Below are positions 7,704-15,310 of a stretch of 33,202 nt of DNA, piece after piece. The stretch covers positions 1 to 33,202 of the forward strand of contig JAGTSE010000045.1 in NCBI GenBank assembly GCA_018261615.1, in the 5' to 3' direction. This stretch comes from Pseudomonadota bacterium (GTDB lineage Bacteria > Pseudomonadota > Gammaproteobacteria > Enterobacterales > Enterobacteriaceae). The position numbers and the translations under genes were made by a program. Positions within the stretch are counted from its first letter, which is position 1. Each line of letters begins with the position of its first letter. Below the pieces are notes generated by a model. It saw nothing but the letters and a program-made list of their open reading frames with translations. It searched no databases and had not been told where the DNA came from.

Positions 7704-9386
7704 TTAGGGCAACAATGTGGCGGATGATGAGCGCGGAACATAAAAGGTAATCTCGGTTCCTGGCGTCAGGCGGCGAATATGTAATCCGTCGCCATACAGC
7801 AATTTCACGCGCTGGTGAACGTTAAGCAGGCCAATCTTATTGCCCGGCATTTCATCGGCCTCAACGCGGGCAATCATCTCCGGTGTGATACCGTTGCCGG
7901 TGTCACGTACCGCGATGCGTACGCGGTTGCCGCACTCTTCCACAATTATCGTTACCACACCTTTGCCTTTACAGGGCTGAATGCCGTGCACAATGGCGTT
8001 TTCTACCAGCGGCTGAATCAGCAGACTGGGGATCACACAACTGACCTCTTCATCAATGTCATAAATTACGGTCAATTTGTCGCCAAAACGTGCCTGTTCA
8101 ATCGCAATGTAATCTTTAATTTGATATAGCTCTTTCTTGATGTCGATCTTCTCATCATCTTTTAATTCAATGTTATAGCGCAGATAACGCGATAAATTGA
8201 AAATCAATTGTCGGGCGGTATCCGGGTTGAGACGAATAGAGGAAGAAATTGCATTCAGAGCATTAAACAGGAAGTGCGGGTTTATTTTGCTTTGTAGTGC
8301 GCGTAGTTCTGCCTTGTTTGCCATTTCACGCAGTTGCTCAGCGCGGGAAACTTCCAGTTGGGTCGAGATAATTTGCGATAACCCGACCGCCATCTCCTGT
8401 AACGATGAGGTGATCTGGTGCGCATGGCAGTAGTAGATCTTCAGTGTGCCGGTGACCACACTCTGCTCCCGCAGCGGGATCACCAGCATGGAGTGAATTT
8501 CAGGCGTGCGGTGGGCTTCATCATTGTTTTTAATGATAATTTCGCCTGTGGTGATTGACTGATGCGTGGTCGGGCTGAGAATATCGTCGCTGTCGCGATA
8601 GTTATCTTCGCCGACACCAACGTACGCCAGCACATGATCGGTATTGGTGATTGCCACGGCATCGGCTTTGATATCGCGACGAATGATATTGCATATCTGA
8701 CGCAGCGAATCACTATTGACGTTACGGAATAACGGCAATGTTTTATTCGCAATATCCAGTGCCAGTTTTGCCTGGCGACCCGCAATAGCTTCTTTTTCCC
8801 CTTCGACACTTTGCACCAGCAGCACGATAAAGCCGATACAAACGCTGCCGAGGATCATCGGTACACCGATTTTGGAAACAATATCCAGCCCCAGCGCGGT
8901 TGTTGGCGCCCAGAGAACCACCAAAATCATGGTCAGGCTTTCGCAAATCATCCCGCCAATGATCCCCACGCGCCAGTGCTGCGCTTTGGGTACTTTCCGG
9001 TTAATCATTCCCGAAAAAATCCCGGCAATAATACTGGTGATAAAGCATGGGACTGCGGTAACACCACCAATGTCGATCAAATAACGGTGTATCCCGGCGA
9101 TAACGCCGGTAATGATGCCGACCCACGGACCAAACAAAATCCCACCGGCCATAACAGCAATAATACGCACGTTAACCAGCGAACCTTCAACCGGCACGCC
9201 GGACCAGGTACTGAACAGGGCGAACATGGAGAAGATCGCGGTAACCGCAAGCAATTCTTTTGGCGTGTGGGCGGTTTTGTGCAGCAGTTCGCGAAACAGG
9301 CGCATGCGGATCAAAAAGAACAGGCAGATCAGCATTAACGCCGCGCGATCAAAAACTGCCAGTAACATATCGAATATTTCGTGCAC
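7704..9386 (-). CDS. ypdA: LytS-type sensor histidine kinase YpdA (PyrS)
   Basis: Membrane sensor kinase partner of YpdB. It has an N-terminal 5TM-5TMR_LYT region (about residues 1-200, with STWSGVPVEGSLVNVR and GGVTAVPCFITS), then a GAF domain (about 220-340, including DAVAITNTDHVLAYVG) and a LytS-type kinase domain. The phosphoacceptor His is in INPHFLFNALNAISS, and the ATP-binding N-box and glycine motif are in LVENAIVHGIQP and GNKIGLLNVHQRV. I place the start at GTG 9386 (VHEIFDMLLAVF) because it aligns with the ATG start MHEIFN of K-12; a TTG at 9410 would add eight residues, and neither has a good ribosome site. That gives 560 residues against 565 in K-12, the C-terminal tail being the variable part. 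Confidence 0.95.
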   Translation of the reverse strand: MHEIFDMLLAVFDRAALMLICLFFLIRMRLFRELLHKTAHTPKELLAVTAIFSMFALFSTWSGVPVEGSLVNVRIIAVMAGGILFGPWVGIITGVIAGIHRYLIDIGGVTAVPCFITSIIAGIFSGMINRKVPKAQHWRVGIIGGMICESLTMILVVLWAPTTALGLDIVSKIGVPMILGSVCIGFIVLLVQSVEGEKEAIAGRQAKLALDIANKTLPLFRNVNSDSLRQICNIIRRDIKADAVAITNTDHVLAYVGVGEDNYRDSDDILSPTTHQSITTGEIIIKNNDEAHRTPEIHSMLVIPLREQSVVTGTLKIYYCHAHQITSSLQEMAVGLSQIISTQLEVSRAEQLREMANKAELRALQSKINPHFLFNALNAISSSIRLNPDTARQLIFNLSRYLRYNIELKDDEKIDIKKELYQIKDYIAIEQARFGDKLTVIYDIDEEVSCVIPSLLIQPLVENAIVHGIQPCKGKGVVTIIVEECGNRVRIAVRDTGNGITPEMIARVEADEMPGNKIGLLNVHQRVKLLYGDGLHIRRLTPGTEITFYVPRSSSATLLP

Positions 9387-9774
9387 GGGGGACTCGGTGA
9401 ATGACGTCAAAAAGCTATGATAAGGAACCCTGTTGCAGATGACCAGTCACCACATTCATTCGTTCAATGGGGAAAAACCATATTTCCAAAAGGGGATTTA
9501 AAGATGCTCAAAGGAGAGTGGCGAAAGACAGAATATACTGAAAAATAAAAGTAATCACATTGATATCATATTGTTAAATTTAAAATGCAATTTAGTAATA
9601 AGAGGATAGGATTACTTTTGCTTTCCTGAATTGCTGTTCCCCTTTTAGAGCTGCCTATTATTTTTCCTTTTTTCTCTCGACAGCAGGAAATTTTTCAGGA
9701 TATGTTTTAAGCACGCTGTATTTACAGCGACGTCGCTCGGACGGTCCGGGCGCTAACGTTACTCCGAGGAATCT
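9387..9774. other. Divergent intergenic region ypdA/alaC
   Basis: This 388-base stretch is AT-rich between 9530 and 9680 and carries no convincing gene. It must hold promoters for ypdA (minus) and alaC (plus). Near alaC there is a small perfect palindrome, CGGAC-G-GTCCG (9736-9746), within the likely alaC leader. I see no clear known operator. Confidence 0.5.
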
Positions 9775-11016
9775 ATGGCTGACTTCAGTCCTGAACGTCG
9801 TTTTACGCGTATCGATCGTCTTCCCCCTTATGTTTTCAATATCACCGCTGAACTGAAAATGGCTGCGCGTCGCCGCGGCGAAGATATTATCGATTTCAGT
9901 ATGGGCAACCCGGACGGCGCAACGCCACCGCATATTGTTGAGAAACTCTGTACGGTCGCCCAGCGTCCGGATACTCACGGTTATTCAACTTCGCGCGGTA
10001 TTCCTCGTCTGCGTCGGGCAATTTCCCGTTGGTATCAGGATCGCTATCAGGTTGAGATCGATCCAGAAACAGAGGCCATTGTGACCATCGGCTCGAAAGA
10101 GGGGCTGGCGCATCTGATGCTGGCGACACTGGATCACGGTGATACCGTACTGGTGCCGAACCCAAGCTATCCGATCCACATTTATGGCGCGGTGATCGCC
10201 GGTGCGCAGGTTCGCTCTGTGCCGTTGGTTGAAGGCGTGGATTTCTTCAATGAACTCGAACGCGCGATCCGTGAAAGTTATCCGAAACCAAAGATGATGG
10301 TTCTGGGTTTCCCGTCTAATCCAACGGCACAATGTGTGGAGCTGGAATTCTTTGAGAAAGTGGTCGCGCTAGCTAAACGCTACGACGTGCTGGTGGTTCA
10401 CGATCTGGCTTATGCCGATATCGTTTATGATGGCTGGAAAGCGCCGTCAATTATGCAGGTGCCGGGTGCGCGCGACGTTGCGGTGGAATTTTTCACCTTG
10501 TCGAAAAGTTACAATATGGCTGGCTGGCGTATTGGATTTATGGTCGGTAATCGGGTGCTGGTGAACGCGCTGGCGCGCATTAAAAGTTACCATGACTACG
10601 GCACGTTTACGCCATTGCAGGTAGCCGCGATTGCTGCGCTGGAAGGGGATCAACAGTGTGTACGCGATATTGCCGCACAGTATAAGCGCCGCCGCGACGT
10701 GCTGGTGAAAGGACTGCATGAGGCGGGCTGGATGGTCGAAATGCCAAAAGCCTCAATGTATGTATGGGCGAAAATTCCGGAACCGTATGCTGCGATGGGC
10801 TCGCTGGAGTTTGCCAAAAAGTTGTTGCAAGACGCCAAAGTGTGCGTCTCTCCGGGAATTGGCTTTGGTGATTACGGTGACACGCATGTCCGTTTTGCCT
10901 TGATTGAAAACCGCGATCGTATCCGTCAGGCGGTACGTGGCATTAAGACGATGTTCCGCAATGACGGGCTACTACCAGTGGCGCAAAAAAGCGCAACAGA
11001 AGATATTGAACCCTAA
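9775..11016 (+). CDS. alaC: Glutamate-pyruvate aminotransferase AlaC
   Basis: PLP-dependent class I/II aminotransferase, one of the main alanine-forming enzymes (pyruvate + glutamate to alanine + 2-oxoglutarate), cytoplasmic. The PLP lysine is Lys244 in TLSKSYNMAGWRIGF; Asp210 and Tyr213 in VVHDLAYADIVYDG contact the cofactor, and SNPT at 181-184 is the usual substrate-binding stretch. Length is 413 residues, about the same as K-12 AlaC (412), starting MADFSPERRF as in K-12. The ATG at 9775 has GAGG 8 bases upstream (9763-9766). It is a single gene ended by a strong terminator six bases after the stop codon. The divergent sensor-kinase gene ypdA lies upstream as in K-12. Confidence 0.97.
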   Translation: MADFSPERRFTRIDRLPPYVFNITAELKMAARRRGEDIIDFSMGNPDGATPPHIVEKLCTVAQRPDTHGYSTSRGIPRLRRAISRWYQDRYQVEIDPETEAIVTIGSKEGLAHLMLATLDHGDTVLVPNPSYPIHIYGAVIAGAQVRSVPLVEGVDFFNELERAIRESYPKPKMMVLGFPSNPTAQCVELEFFEKVVALAKRYDVLVVHDLAYADIVYDGWKAPSIMQVPGARDVAVEFFTLSKSYNMAGWRIGFMVGNRVLVNALARIKSYHDYGTFTPLQVAAIAALEGDQQCVRDIAAQYKRRRDVLVKGLHEAGWMVEMPKASMYVWAKIPEPYAAMGSLEFAKKLLQDAKVCVSPGIGFGDYGDTHVRFALIENRDRIRQAVRGIKTMFRNDGLLPVAQKSATEDIEP

Positions 11017-11046
11017 AAAAAAGGAGCCGCGAGGCTCCTGTTTTTT
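11015..11046. terminator. Bidirectional terminator between alaC and ypdK
   Basis: AGGAGCC (11022-11028) pairs with GGCTCCT (11033-11039) around the tetraloop GCGA. It is followed by GTTTTTT on the plus strand and preceded by eight A residues (11015-11022), so it can work in both directions for the convergent genes alaC and ypdK. Confidence 0.93.
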
Positions 11047-11064
11047 CCGCATCAATAGCTCAGG

Positions 11065-11136
11065 TCAGATCATCAGGGCGAAGGTGCCGGCCCACACAAT
11101 GACCATCACAGAAATGCCCATAAAGAAATATTTCAC
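11065..11136 (-). CDS. ypdK: Small membrane protein YpdK
   Basis: A 23-residue single-pass membrane peptide whose sequence, starting KYFFMGIS and ending WAGTFALMI, matches K-12 YpdK at all but about one internal position. Function is unknown. The K-12 start codon is ATG; the same position here is GTG (11134-11136). An in-frame ATG two codons upstream (11140-11142) would give 25 residues starting MNVKYFF. The GGAG at 11145-11148 is 8 bases from the GTG and only 2 from the ATG, so spacing favours GTG. A 6-bp hairpin lies just upstream of the Shine-Dalgarno. It is convergent with alaC; the K-12 neighbour lpxP is absent. Confidence 0.85.
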   Translation of the reverse strand: MKYFFMGISVMVIVWAGTFALMI

Positions 11137-11148
11137 GTTCATTGCTCC

Positions 11149-11166
11149 GCATACGTTTGAGTATGC
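11149..11166 (-). promoter_or_regulatory. Hairpin immediately upstream of the ypdK ribosome site
   Basis: GCATAC (11149-11154) and GTATGC (11161-11166) form a perfect 6-bp stem with loop GTTTGA. On the minus strand the stem ends exactly where the ypdK GGAG begins, so it could influence ribosome access. This is a structural observation only. Confidence 0.4.
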
Positions 11167-11708
11167 ACTTAATGACCTTAATAAGGACTGAGTATAGAGA
11201 GGTGAAACTACGCCAAAACCAAATTGAAAATTATCTCCATTTCGGCCACAGCTCCATCTCAGAATTTCGGGTGAATTTCTCACCAACGTGGGCTAATGTA
11301 CGCTTAATTTTTTGGCCTTACAAGAGGCTTTTTTTCATGAAATTTTAGTAACTTACAATGTGTCGGGCTTTGGCGACACAATACTTTCACTGCTAAATAA
11401 ATTGCTTTTGAGCGACGTAAAAAACGTTAAGCTGAAACGGTTCATTTCCACTTGAATACTAAGACTTATTTTTTGATGATGGTCACATTTTGTACACTGA
11501 AATCATAATGCATACTTATGTAAGGATTAAGAATAGGGTCTTAAATCATATGGCTTGGCGAGGGGAATAACTGGTTATGTATTGTGTAAAACCGTGATTG
11601 CAGACGCAATATAACAAAACTGTATCTTTCTTGTTAAAAGCTGGCTTGCATGGATATGTATAGACAAGTATATGTATTTATATCCTCACTGCAGAGACTT
11701 CACTGACA
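11167..11708. other. AT-rich region between ypdK and hutH
   Basis: This stretch of 542 bases has no credible gene and is notably AT-rich, unlike the flanking backbone. It holds a short GCCT/AGGC hairpin followed by seven T residues (11315-11335), which could act as a weak terminator on the plus strand. There is also a 7-bp hairpin TGTGTCG/CGACACA (11359-11380). The hutH promoter and a HutC-like operator lie at its right end. It marks the junction between conserved backbone and accessory DNA. Confidence 0.5.
11656..11671. promoter_or_regulatory. HutC-like operator in front of hutH
   Basis: ATGTATAGACAAGTAT resembles the HutC (GntR-family) target as I remember it, a palindrome with core TGTATATACA; here the core is TGTATAGACA, one mismatch. 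It lies 37 bases upstream of the hutH start codon, a sensible place for repression. No hutC gene is in the window, so the repressor would act from elsewhere. Confidence 0.5.
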
Positions 11709-13232
11709 ATGAAAAATGTAACCCTCATCCCCGGCCAACTGACACTGATCCAACTACGTGATATCTACAGTCAACCGCACCAGTTAACGCTGGATGAGCG
11801 TGCCTTTACCGCCATCAACGACAGCGTCGCTTGTGTCAATGCCATCATGGTGGAAGGGCGAACGGCATACGGTGTTAATACCGGTTTTGGATTGCTTGCT
11901 CAGACGCGAATTGCCACTGACGATCTGGAAAATTTACAGCGCTCTTTGGTGCTTTCTCACGCTGCGGGCATTGGCGAACCGCTGGATGATGACATGGTGC
12001 GCCTGATTATGGTGCTGAAGATCAACAGCCTGGCGCGTGGCTTTTCCGGCATTCGTTTGCAGGTGATCCAGATGTTAGTGGCGATGGTAAATGCGGGTGT
12101 TTATCCCTGGATCCCGGCGAAAGGATCTGTCGGTGCGTCCGGCGATTTAGCGCCGTTGGCACATATGTCGCTTACGCTGCTTGGCGAAGGTAAAGCGCGC
12201 TGGCAAGGCGAATGGCTACCTGCAACTGAAGCACTGAATAGAGCCGGGCTTGCTCCGCTGACGCTGGCGGCGAAAGAGGGGCTGGCGCTACTCAACGGGA
12301 CACAAACCTCGACAGCATTCGCATTGCGCGGCCTGTTTGAGGCCGAAGATCTGTTCGCTTCGGCAGTGGTTTGTGGGGCGCTGACCACCGAGGCGGCGCT
12401 AGGTTCGCGCCGTCCATTCGATGCGCGCATTCACGACGTGCGCGGTCAGCGCGGGCAGATTGACGCGGCGGCTCTCTATCGTCATGTGCTGACTGATAAC
12501 AGCGAGGTTTCACAGTCTCATCACAACTGTAATAAAGTGCAGGATCCTTACTCATTACGCTGCCAGCCGCAGGTCATGGGAGCGTGTCTGACGCAGTTGC
12601 GTTTTGCCGCCGATGTGTTGCTGACCGAAGCGAATGCGGTTTCTGATAACCCGCTGGTTTTCGCTGCTGAAAATGAGGTGATCTCTGGTGGCAACTTTCA
12701 TGCGGAACCGGTTGCGATGGCCGCTGATAATATCGCGCTGGCCATCGCTGAAATCGGCTCGCTGGCGGAGCGGCGTATTGCCCTGTTGATGGACAGCCAT
12801 ATGTCGCAGCTTCCTCCCTTCCTGGTAAAAAACGGCGGTGTTAACTCCGGTTTTATGATTGCCCAGGTCACAGCCGCAGCGCTGGCGAGTGAGAACAAAG
12901 CGTTGTCGCATCCGCACAGTGTCGATAGTTTGCCGACCTCTGCTAACCAGGAAGATCACGTTTCGATGGCGCCTGCTGCTGGTCGTCGGCTTTGGGAGAT
13001 GGCGGCTAATACCCGTGGCGTGATTGCCGTGGAATGGCTGGCTGCCTGTCAGGGGCTGGATATGCGGGAAGGATTAACCTCCAGCCCGTTACTTGAGCAG
13101 GCGCGCCATTTGCTGCGTGAACGGGTGACTCATTACGATAAAGATCGCTACTTTGCACCGGATATTGAGCAGGCCTCACTGATGCTGGCGGAGCGCCGTC
13201 TGGCACATTTGCTGCCGGAAATTTTGTCATAA
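11709..13232 (+). CDS. hutH: Histidine ammonia-lyase HutH
   Basis: Converts L-histidine to trans-urocanate and ammonia, the first step of histidine utilisation, in the cytoplasm as a tetramer. The self-processing MIO triad Ala143-Ser144-Gly145 is intact in GSVGASGDLAPLAH. The catalytic Tyr54 is in RTAYGVNTGFG, and further active-site stretches include LLNGTQ, KVQDPYSLRCQPQVMG, SGGNFHAEP and ANQEDHVSMA. Length is 507 residues, normal for HutH (about 506-510), with strong similarity to Salmonella HutH. The ATG at 11709 has only a weak ribosome site (AGAGAC). No hutU, hutI, hutG or hutC follows; the next gene downstream is an unrecognised helix-turn-helix-like protein. Either the rest of the pathway is elsewhere or this copy has a separate role. 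Confidence 0.95.
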   Translation: MKNVTLIPGQLTLIQLRDIYSQPHQLTLDERAFTAINDSVACVNAIMVEGRTAYGVNTGFGLLAQTRIATDDLENLQRSLVLSHAAGIGEPLDDDMVRLIMVLKINSLARGFSGIRLQVIQMLVAMVNAGVYPWIPAKGSVGASGDLAPLAHMSLTLLGEGKARWQGEWLPATEALNRAGLAPLTLAAKEGLALLNGTQTSTAFALRGLFEAEDLFASAVVCGALTTEAALGSRRPFDARIHDVRGQRGQIDAAALYRHVLTDNSEVSQSHHNCNKVQDPYSLRCQPQVMGACLTQLRFAADVLLTEANAVSDNPLVFAAENEVISGGNFHAEPVAMAADNIALAIAEIGSLAERRIALLMDSHMSQLPPFLVKNGGVNSGFMIAQVTAAALASENKALSHPHSVDSLPTSANQEDHVSMAPAAGRRLWEMAANTRGVIAVEWLAACQGLDMREGLTSSPLLEQARHLLRERVTHYDKDRYFAPDIEQASLMLAERRLAHLLPEILS

Positions 13233-13307
13233 AGAATAACCGGGCTGCGGTTTGTTAACTCACTTTCGGTTAAACGCCGGGGTTGGTAAAGTGGAGCGTA
13301 CTGTAAC

Positions 13308-13973
13308 GTGACCAGCAGGGAATTCAGCGTGACCGGAAGAATTGACTACCAGATAGATAAGTACAGTTTTACGGAAGTGGGTGAAACGCCGCGCCTGACG
13401 CAGCAATGGGCCGATGTAGCCGAAGAGTGCCGCCAGATGCAGGCCGGAGCCGAAGAACGCCTGCGGATCGCGCTGCTGAATGTCGATTATGTCACCAGTT
13501 TTGAATTACCTTTCCGGTTGCTGCTTATCCGCGCTCCGCAACTGATCGCCAGTCTGCGTGATGAACTGCAAATCAGCCAGAAAAATGTGCTGTTTAACGG
13601 TAAGCGTTTCGGTTGCGTCTACACGCTGAGAAGCGATTTGAGTGGCATTCCGGATGAATTTCAGTACCGGCTGTCAACGCGCATCCGCCGGATTAATGCC
13701 GAAGGCAATACGGCAGCGCCTTATCAACAGATTGCGAAAGAGACTAAAGCGCCGCGTGAACGCCTTAAAGTTGCGCTGACGGAAGGATTGCAGGTAACCG
13801 CGCTGGACGGGCTTTTCTGGTTTGGTATTCAGCGCATTGCCGCTGATGTGCAGCGGCTGAGAAAAACCGGTCTGAAGATAGTCACCGCAGAAACGGACGT
13901 TTTTGATAATTTGACCGGAACAACACGGCGCGTGCCTGTTTATCGACGCGTGGAAAATGAACCTGCTGGATAA
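13308..13973 (+). CDS. Unrecognised protein with two helix-turn-helix-like modules
   Basis: I do not recognise this gene. The protein of up to 221 residues contains two related modules: residues 50-107 (ERLRIALL, YVTSFELPFRLLLIRAPQLIASLRDEL) and 151-215 (ERLKVALT, QVTALDGLFWFGIQRIAADVQRLRK). Each has the pattern ERL-(K/R)-(I/V)-AL, then VT, then an I-(Q/R)-x-A helix, then LR, followed by a beta-wing-like stretch ending VYTLR or VYRRV. The pattern looks like winged helix-turn-helix domains found in phage and plasmid proteins (PF14090-like is my guess). Two GTG starts are possible: 13308 with GGAG 11 bases upstream, or 13329 with AGGGA 7 bases upstream; there is no ATG. It follows hutH after 75 bases and converges on the LacI-type gene. 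No transmembrane segment or signal peptide is visible. Confidence 0.75.
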   Translation: MTSREFSVTGRIDYQIDKYSFTEVGETPRLTQQWADVAEECRQMQAGAEERLRIALLNVDYVTSFELPFRLLLIRAPQLIASLRDELQISQKNVLFNGKRFGCVYTLRSDLSGIPDEFQYRLSTRIRRINAEGNTAAPYQQIAKETKAPRERLKVALTEGLQVTALDGLFWFGIQRIAADVQRLRKTGLKIVTAETDVFDNLTGTTRRVPVYRRVENEPAG

Positions 13974-14014
13974 CCAGGCTTGCCGATATTCGTTCTGCCA
14001 ATAACTCGGGCATG

Positions 14015-15115
14015 TCAGTTAGATGCGATTGGTACTTTGCACCCATCGGGTAGCTTTTTCCCGATAGATCCCCGCGCTACCAACCAGCCTTCAAACTCAG
14101 GTAACGCTCCGGCGGGTTGCTGGCGAATATGGCAGATTAACCTGCGAGCCGCTTCCCGGCCCATCTCATAAACCGGCTGCGCGACTACCGTGAGCGGCGG
14201 TGTCATCAATTCTGTCCAGGGAAAATCATCATACATCACAAAAGAGATATCATTAGGTACTCGCAGCCCGCGTTTCGCCAGTCCGCGTAGTATGCCCATT
14301 GCGATAAGGTTATCGGAGGCGATAAGAGCGCTGGGGGGATCGGTAAGTGCCAGTAATTGTGTCAATATCTGTTCGATGTGTTCATCACTAACGGCATTAA
14401 GCTGCACCAGGGCAGGATCTAATACCATTCCCGCTTCCTGATGCGCGTCAATCATCCCTTTTACACGTTGCGCCACAGGCGTCGGCCCCAGCGTCATGGT
14501 GTGGGAGTAAGGTGCCGCGATACGCATACTGGAGAGGTAAGCGATACGCTTATGACCGGCGTTCAATAAGAGTTGGGTAGCATGCTTCGCTACAGTCAGA
14601 AAGCTGGCCTGGATAGTTTCCACCTCCAGCCCTTCGACTGCACGATCAAACGTCATTAACGCACGTCCTTCCGCCAGCACCTGTTTTAGGTGATCGTTAT
14701 CACCAGCCAGGGAACTGCAGGGCGCAACGATTATCCCATCGACGCGCTTGTCCAGCATCACACGTACGGCTTCTCGCTCTTCTTCTACGGTTTCATCACT
14801 GTTACTGAGAAGCAAATGAAAACCCGCCATGCGGGCGATATCGGCCATGCCTCGCAGCGCAAGGCCAAAATGAGGGTTTTCAATATCACCAACAATCACG
14901 CCGATGGTGTTTGAGCGTCCTGTATTCATGCTTCGTGCCAGCTCATTCGGACGGTATCCCAGGTTTTCTGCGGCCTGGCTGACACGCGTCTGCACTTCTT
15001 GCCTGACGGAACCATATCCACCCAGCGCCCTTGCGGCCTGGGCTTTTGACACGCCCGCCAGACGTGCTACGTCAGCAACCGTTGGACTGCGTAATTGTTG
15101 ATTTTTTGTTGTCAT
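14015..15115 (-). CDS. LacI-family transcriptional regulator
   Basis: Probable local repressor of the divergent transport and oxidation operon. The N-terminal helix-turn-helix occupies residues 12-36 (TVADVARLAGVSKAQAARALGG) and the hinge helix residues 50-65 (YRPNELARSMNTG). The periplasmic-binding-protein-like sensor domain runs from about 69 to the end, with GVIVGDIENPHF, DGIIVAPCSS and ALIASDNLIAMGILRGL typical of the family. Length is 366 residues, slightly longer than LacI/GalR proteins because of short tails. The recognition helix reads SKAQAARAL rather than the common SVATVSRAL. The gene faces away from the operon across a 195-base gap carrying two identical palindromes. Its ligand is unknown, presumably the operon substrate. 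Confidence 0.92.
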   Translation of the reverse strand: MTTKNQQLRSPTVADVARLAGVSKAQAARALGGYGSVRQEVQTRVSQAAENLGYRPNELARSMNTGRSNTIGVIVGDIENPHFGLALRGMADIARMAGFHLLLSNSDETVEEEREAVRVMLDKRVDGIIVAPCSSLAGDNDHLKQVLAEGRALMTFDRAVEGLEVETIQASFLTVAKHATQLLLNAGHKRIAYLSSMRIAAPYSHTMTLGPTPVAQRVKGMIDAHQEAGMVLDPALVQLNAVSDEHIEQILTQLLALTDPPSALIASDNLIAMGILRGLAKRGLRVPNDISFVMYDDFPWTELMTPPLTVVAQPVYEMGREAARRLICHIRQQPAGALPEFEGWLVARGSIGKKLPDGCKVPIASN

Positions 15116-15149
15116 AATTATTTCAAATCACAAGTTGATAACATCCGAA

Positions 15150-15178
15150 TTGACGCTACTTAAAGCGTGTGCTTAATA
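15150..15178 (+). promoter_or_regulatory. Candidate sigma-70 promoter of the ABC/oxidoreductase operon
   Basis: TTGACG (15150-15155), a 17-base spacer and TTAATA (15173-15178) form a reasonable promoter. Transcription would start near 15185, placing the first operator (15193-15206) just downstream of the start, where a bound LacI-type protein would block elongation or clearance. Confidence 0.5.
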
Positions 15179-15192
15179 TCAGTATATCCATT

Positions 15193-15206
15193 TGAGACCG
15201 GTCTCA
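15193..15206. promoter_or_regulatory. LacI-type operator, copy 1
   Basis: TGAGACCGGTCTCA is a perfect 14-bp palindrome with a central CG step, the typical form for LacI/GalR-family operators. It lies between the divergent regulator gene and the operon it probably controls. Confidence 0.85.
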
Positions 15207-15237
15207 CAACAAGCACTGATCTCATTTTAACCCTCAT

Positions 15238-15251
15238 TGAGACCGGTCTCA
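15238..15251. promoter_or_regulatory. LacI-type operator, copy 2
   Basis: An identical second copy of the 14-bp palindrome, 45 bp centre to centre from the first and 60 bases before the first gene of the operon. Two identical sites suggest cooperative binding or a short DNA loop. Confidence 0.85.
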
Positions 15252-15310
15252 ATTATAACTCACCGGCTCAGTGGACTCTGAAGTTTCACCTGCAAAAACG
15301 GAAGAGCTTT

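Noticed and set aside
9386..9410. TTG start for ypdA eight codons upstream
   Set aside because: The GTG at 9386 matches the K-12 start position (MHEIF); the extra residues are not conserved and there is no ribosome site for the TTG.
11315..11335. Strong terminator for an lpxP remnant
   Set aside because: The stem is only four to five base pairs and lpxP, if present, would be read from the other strand; no LpxP-like codons are visible around it.
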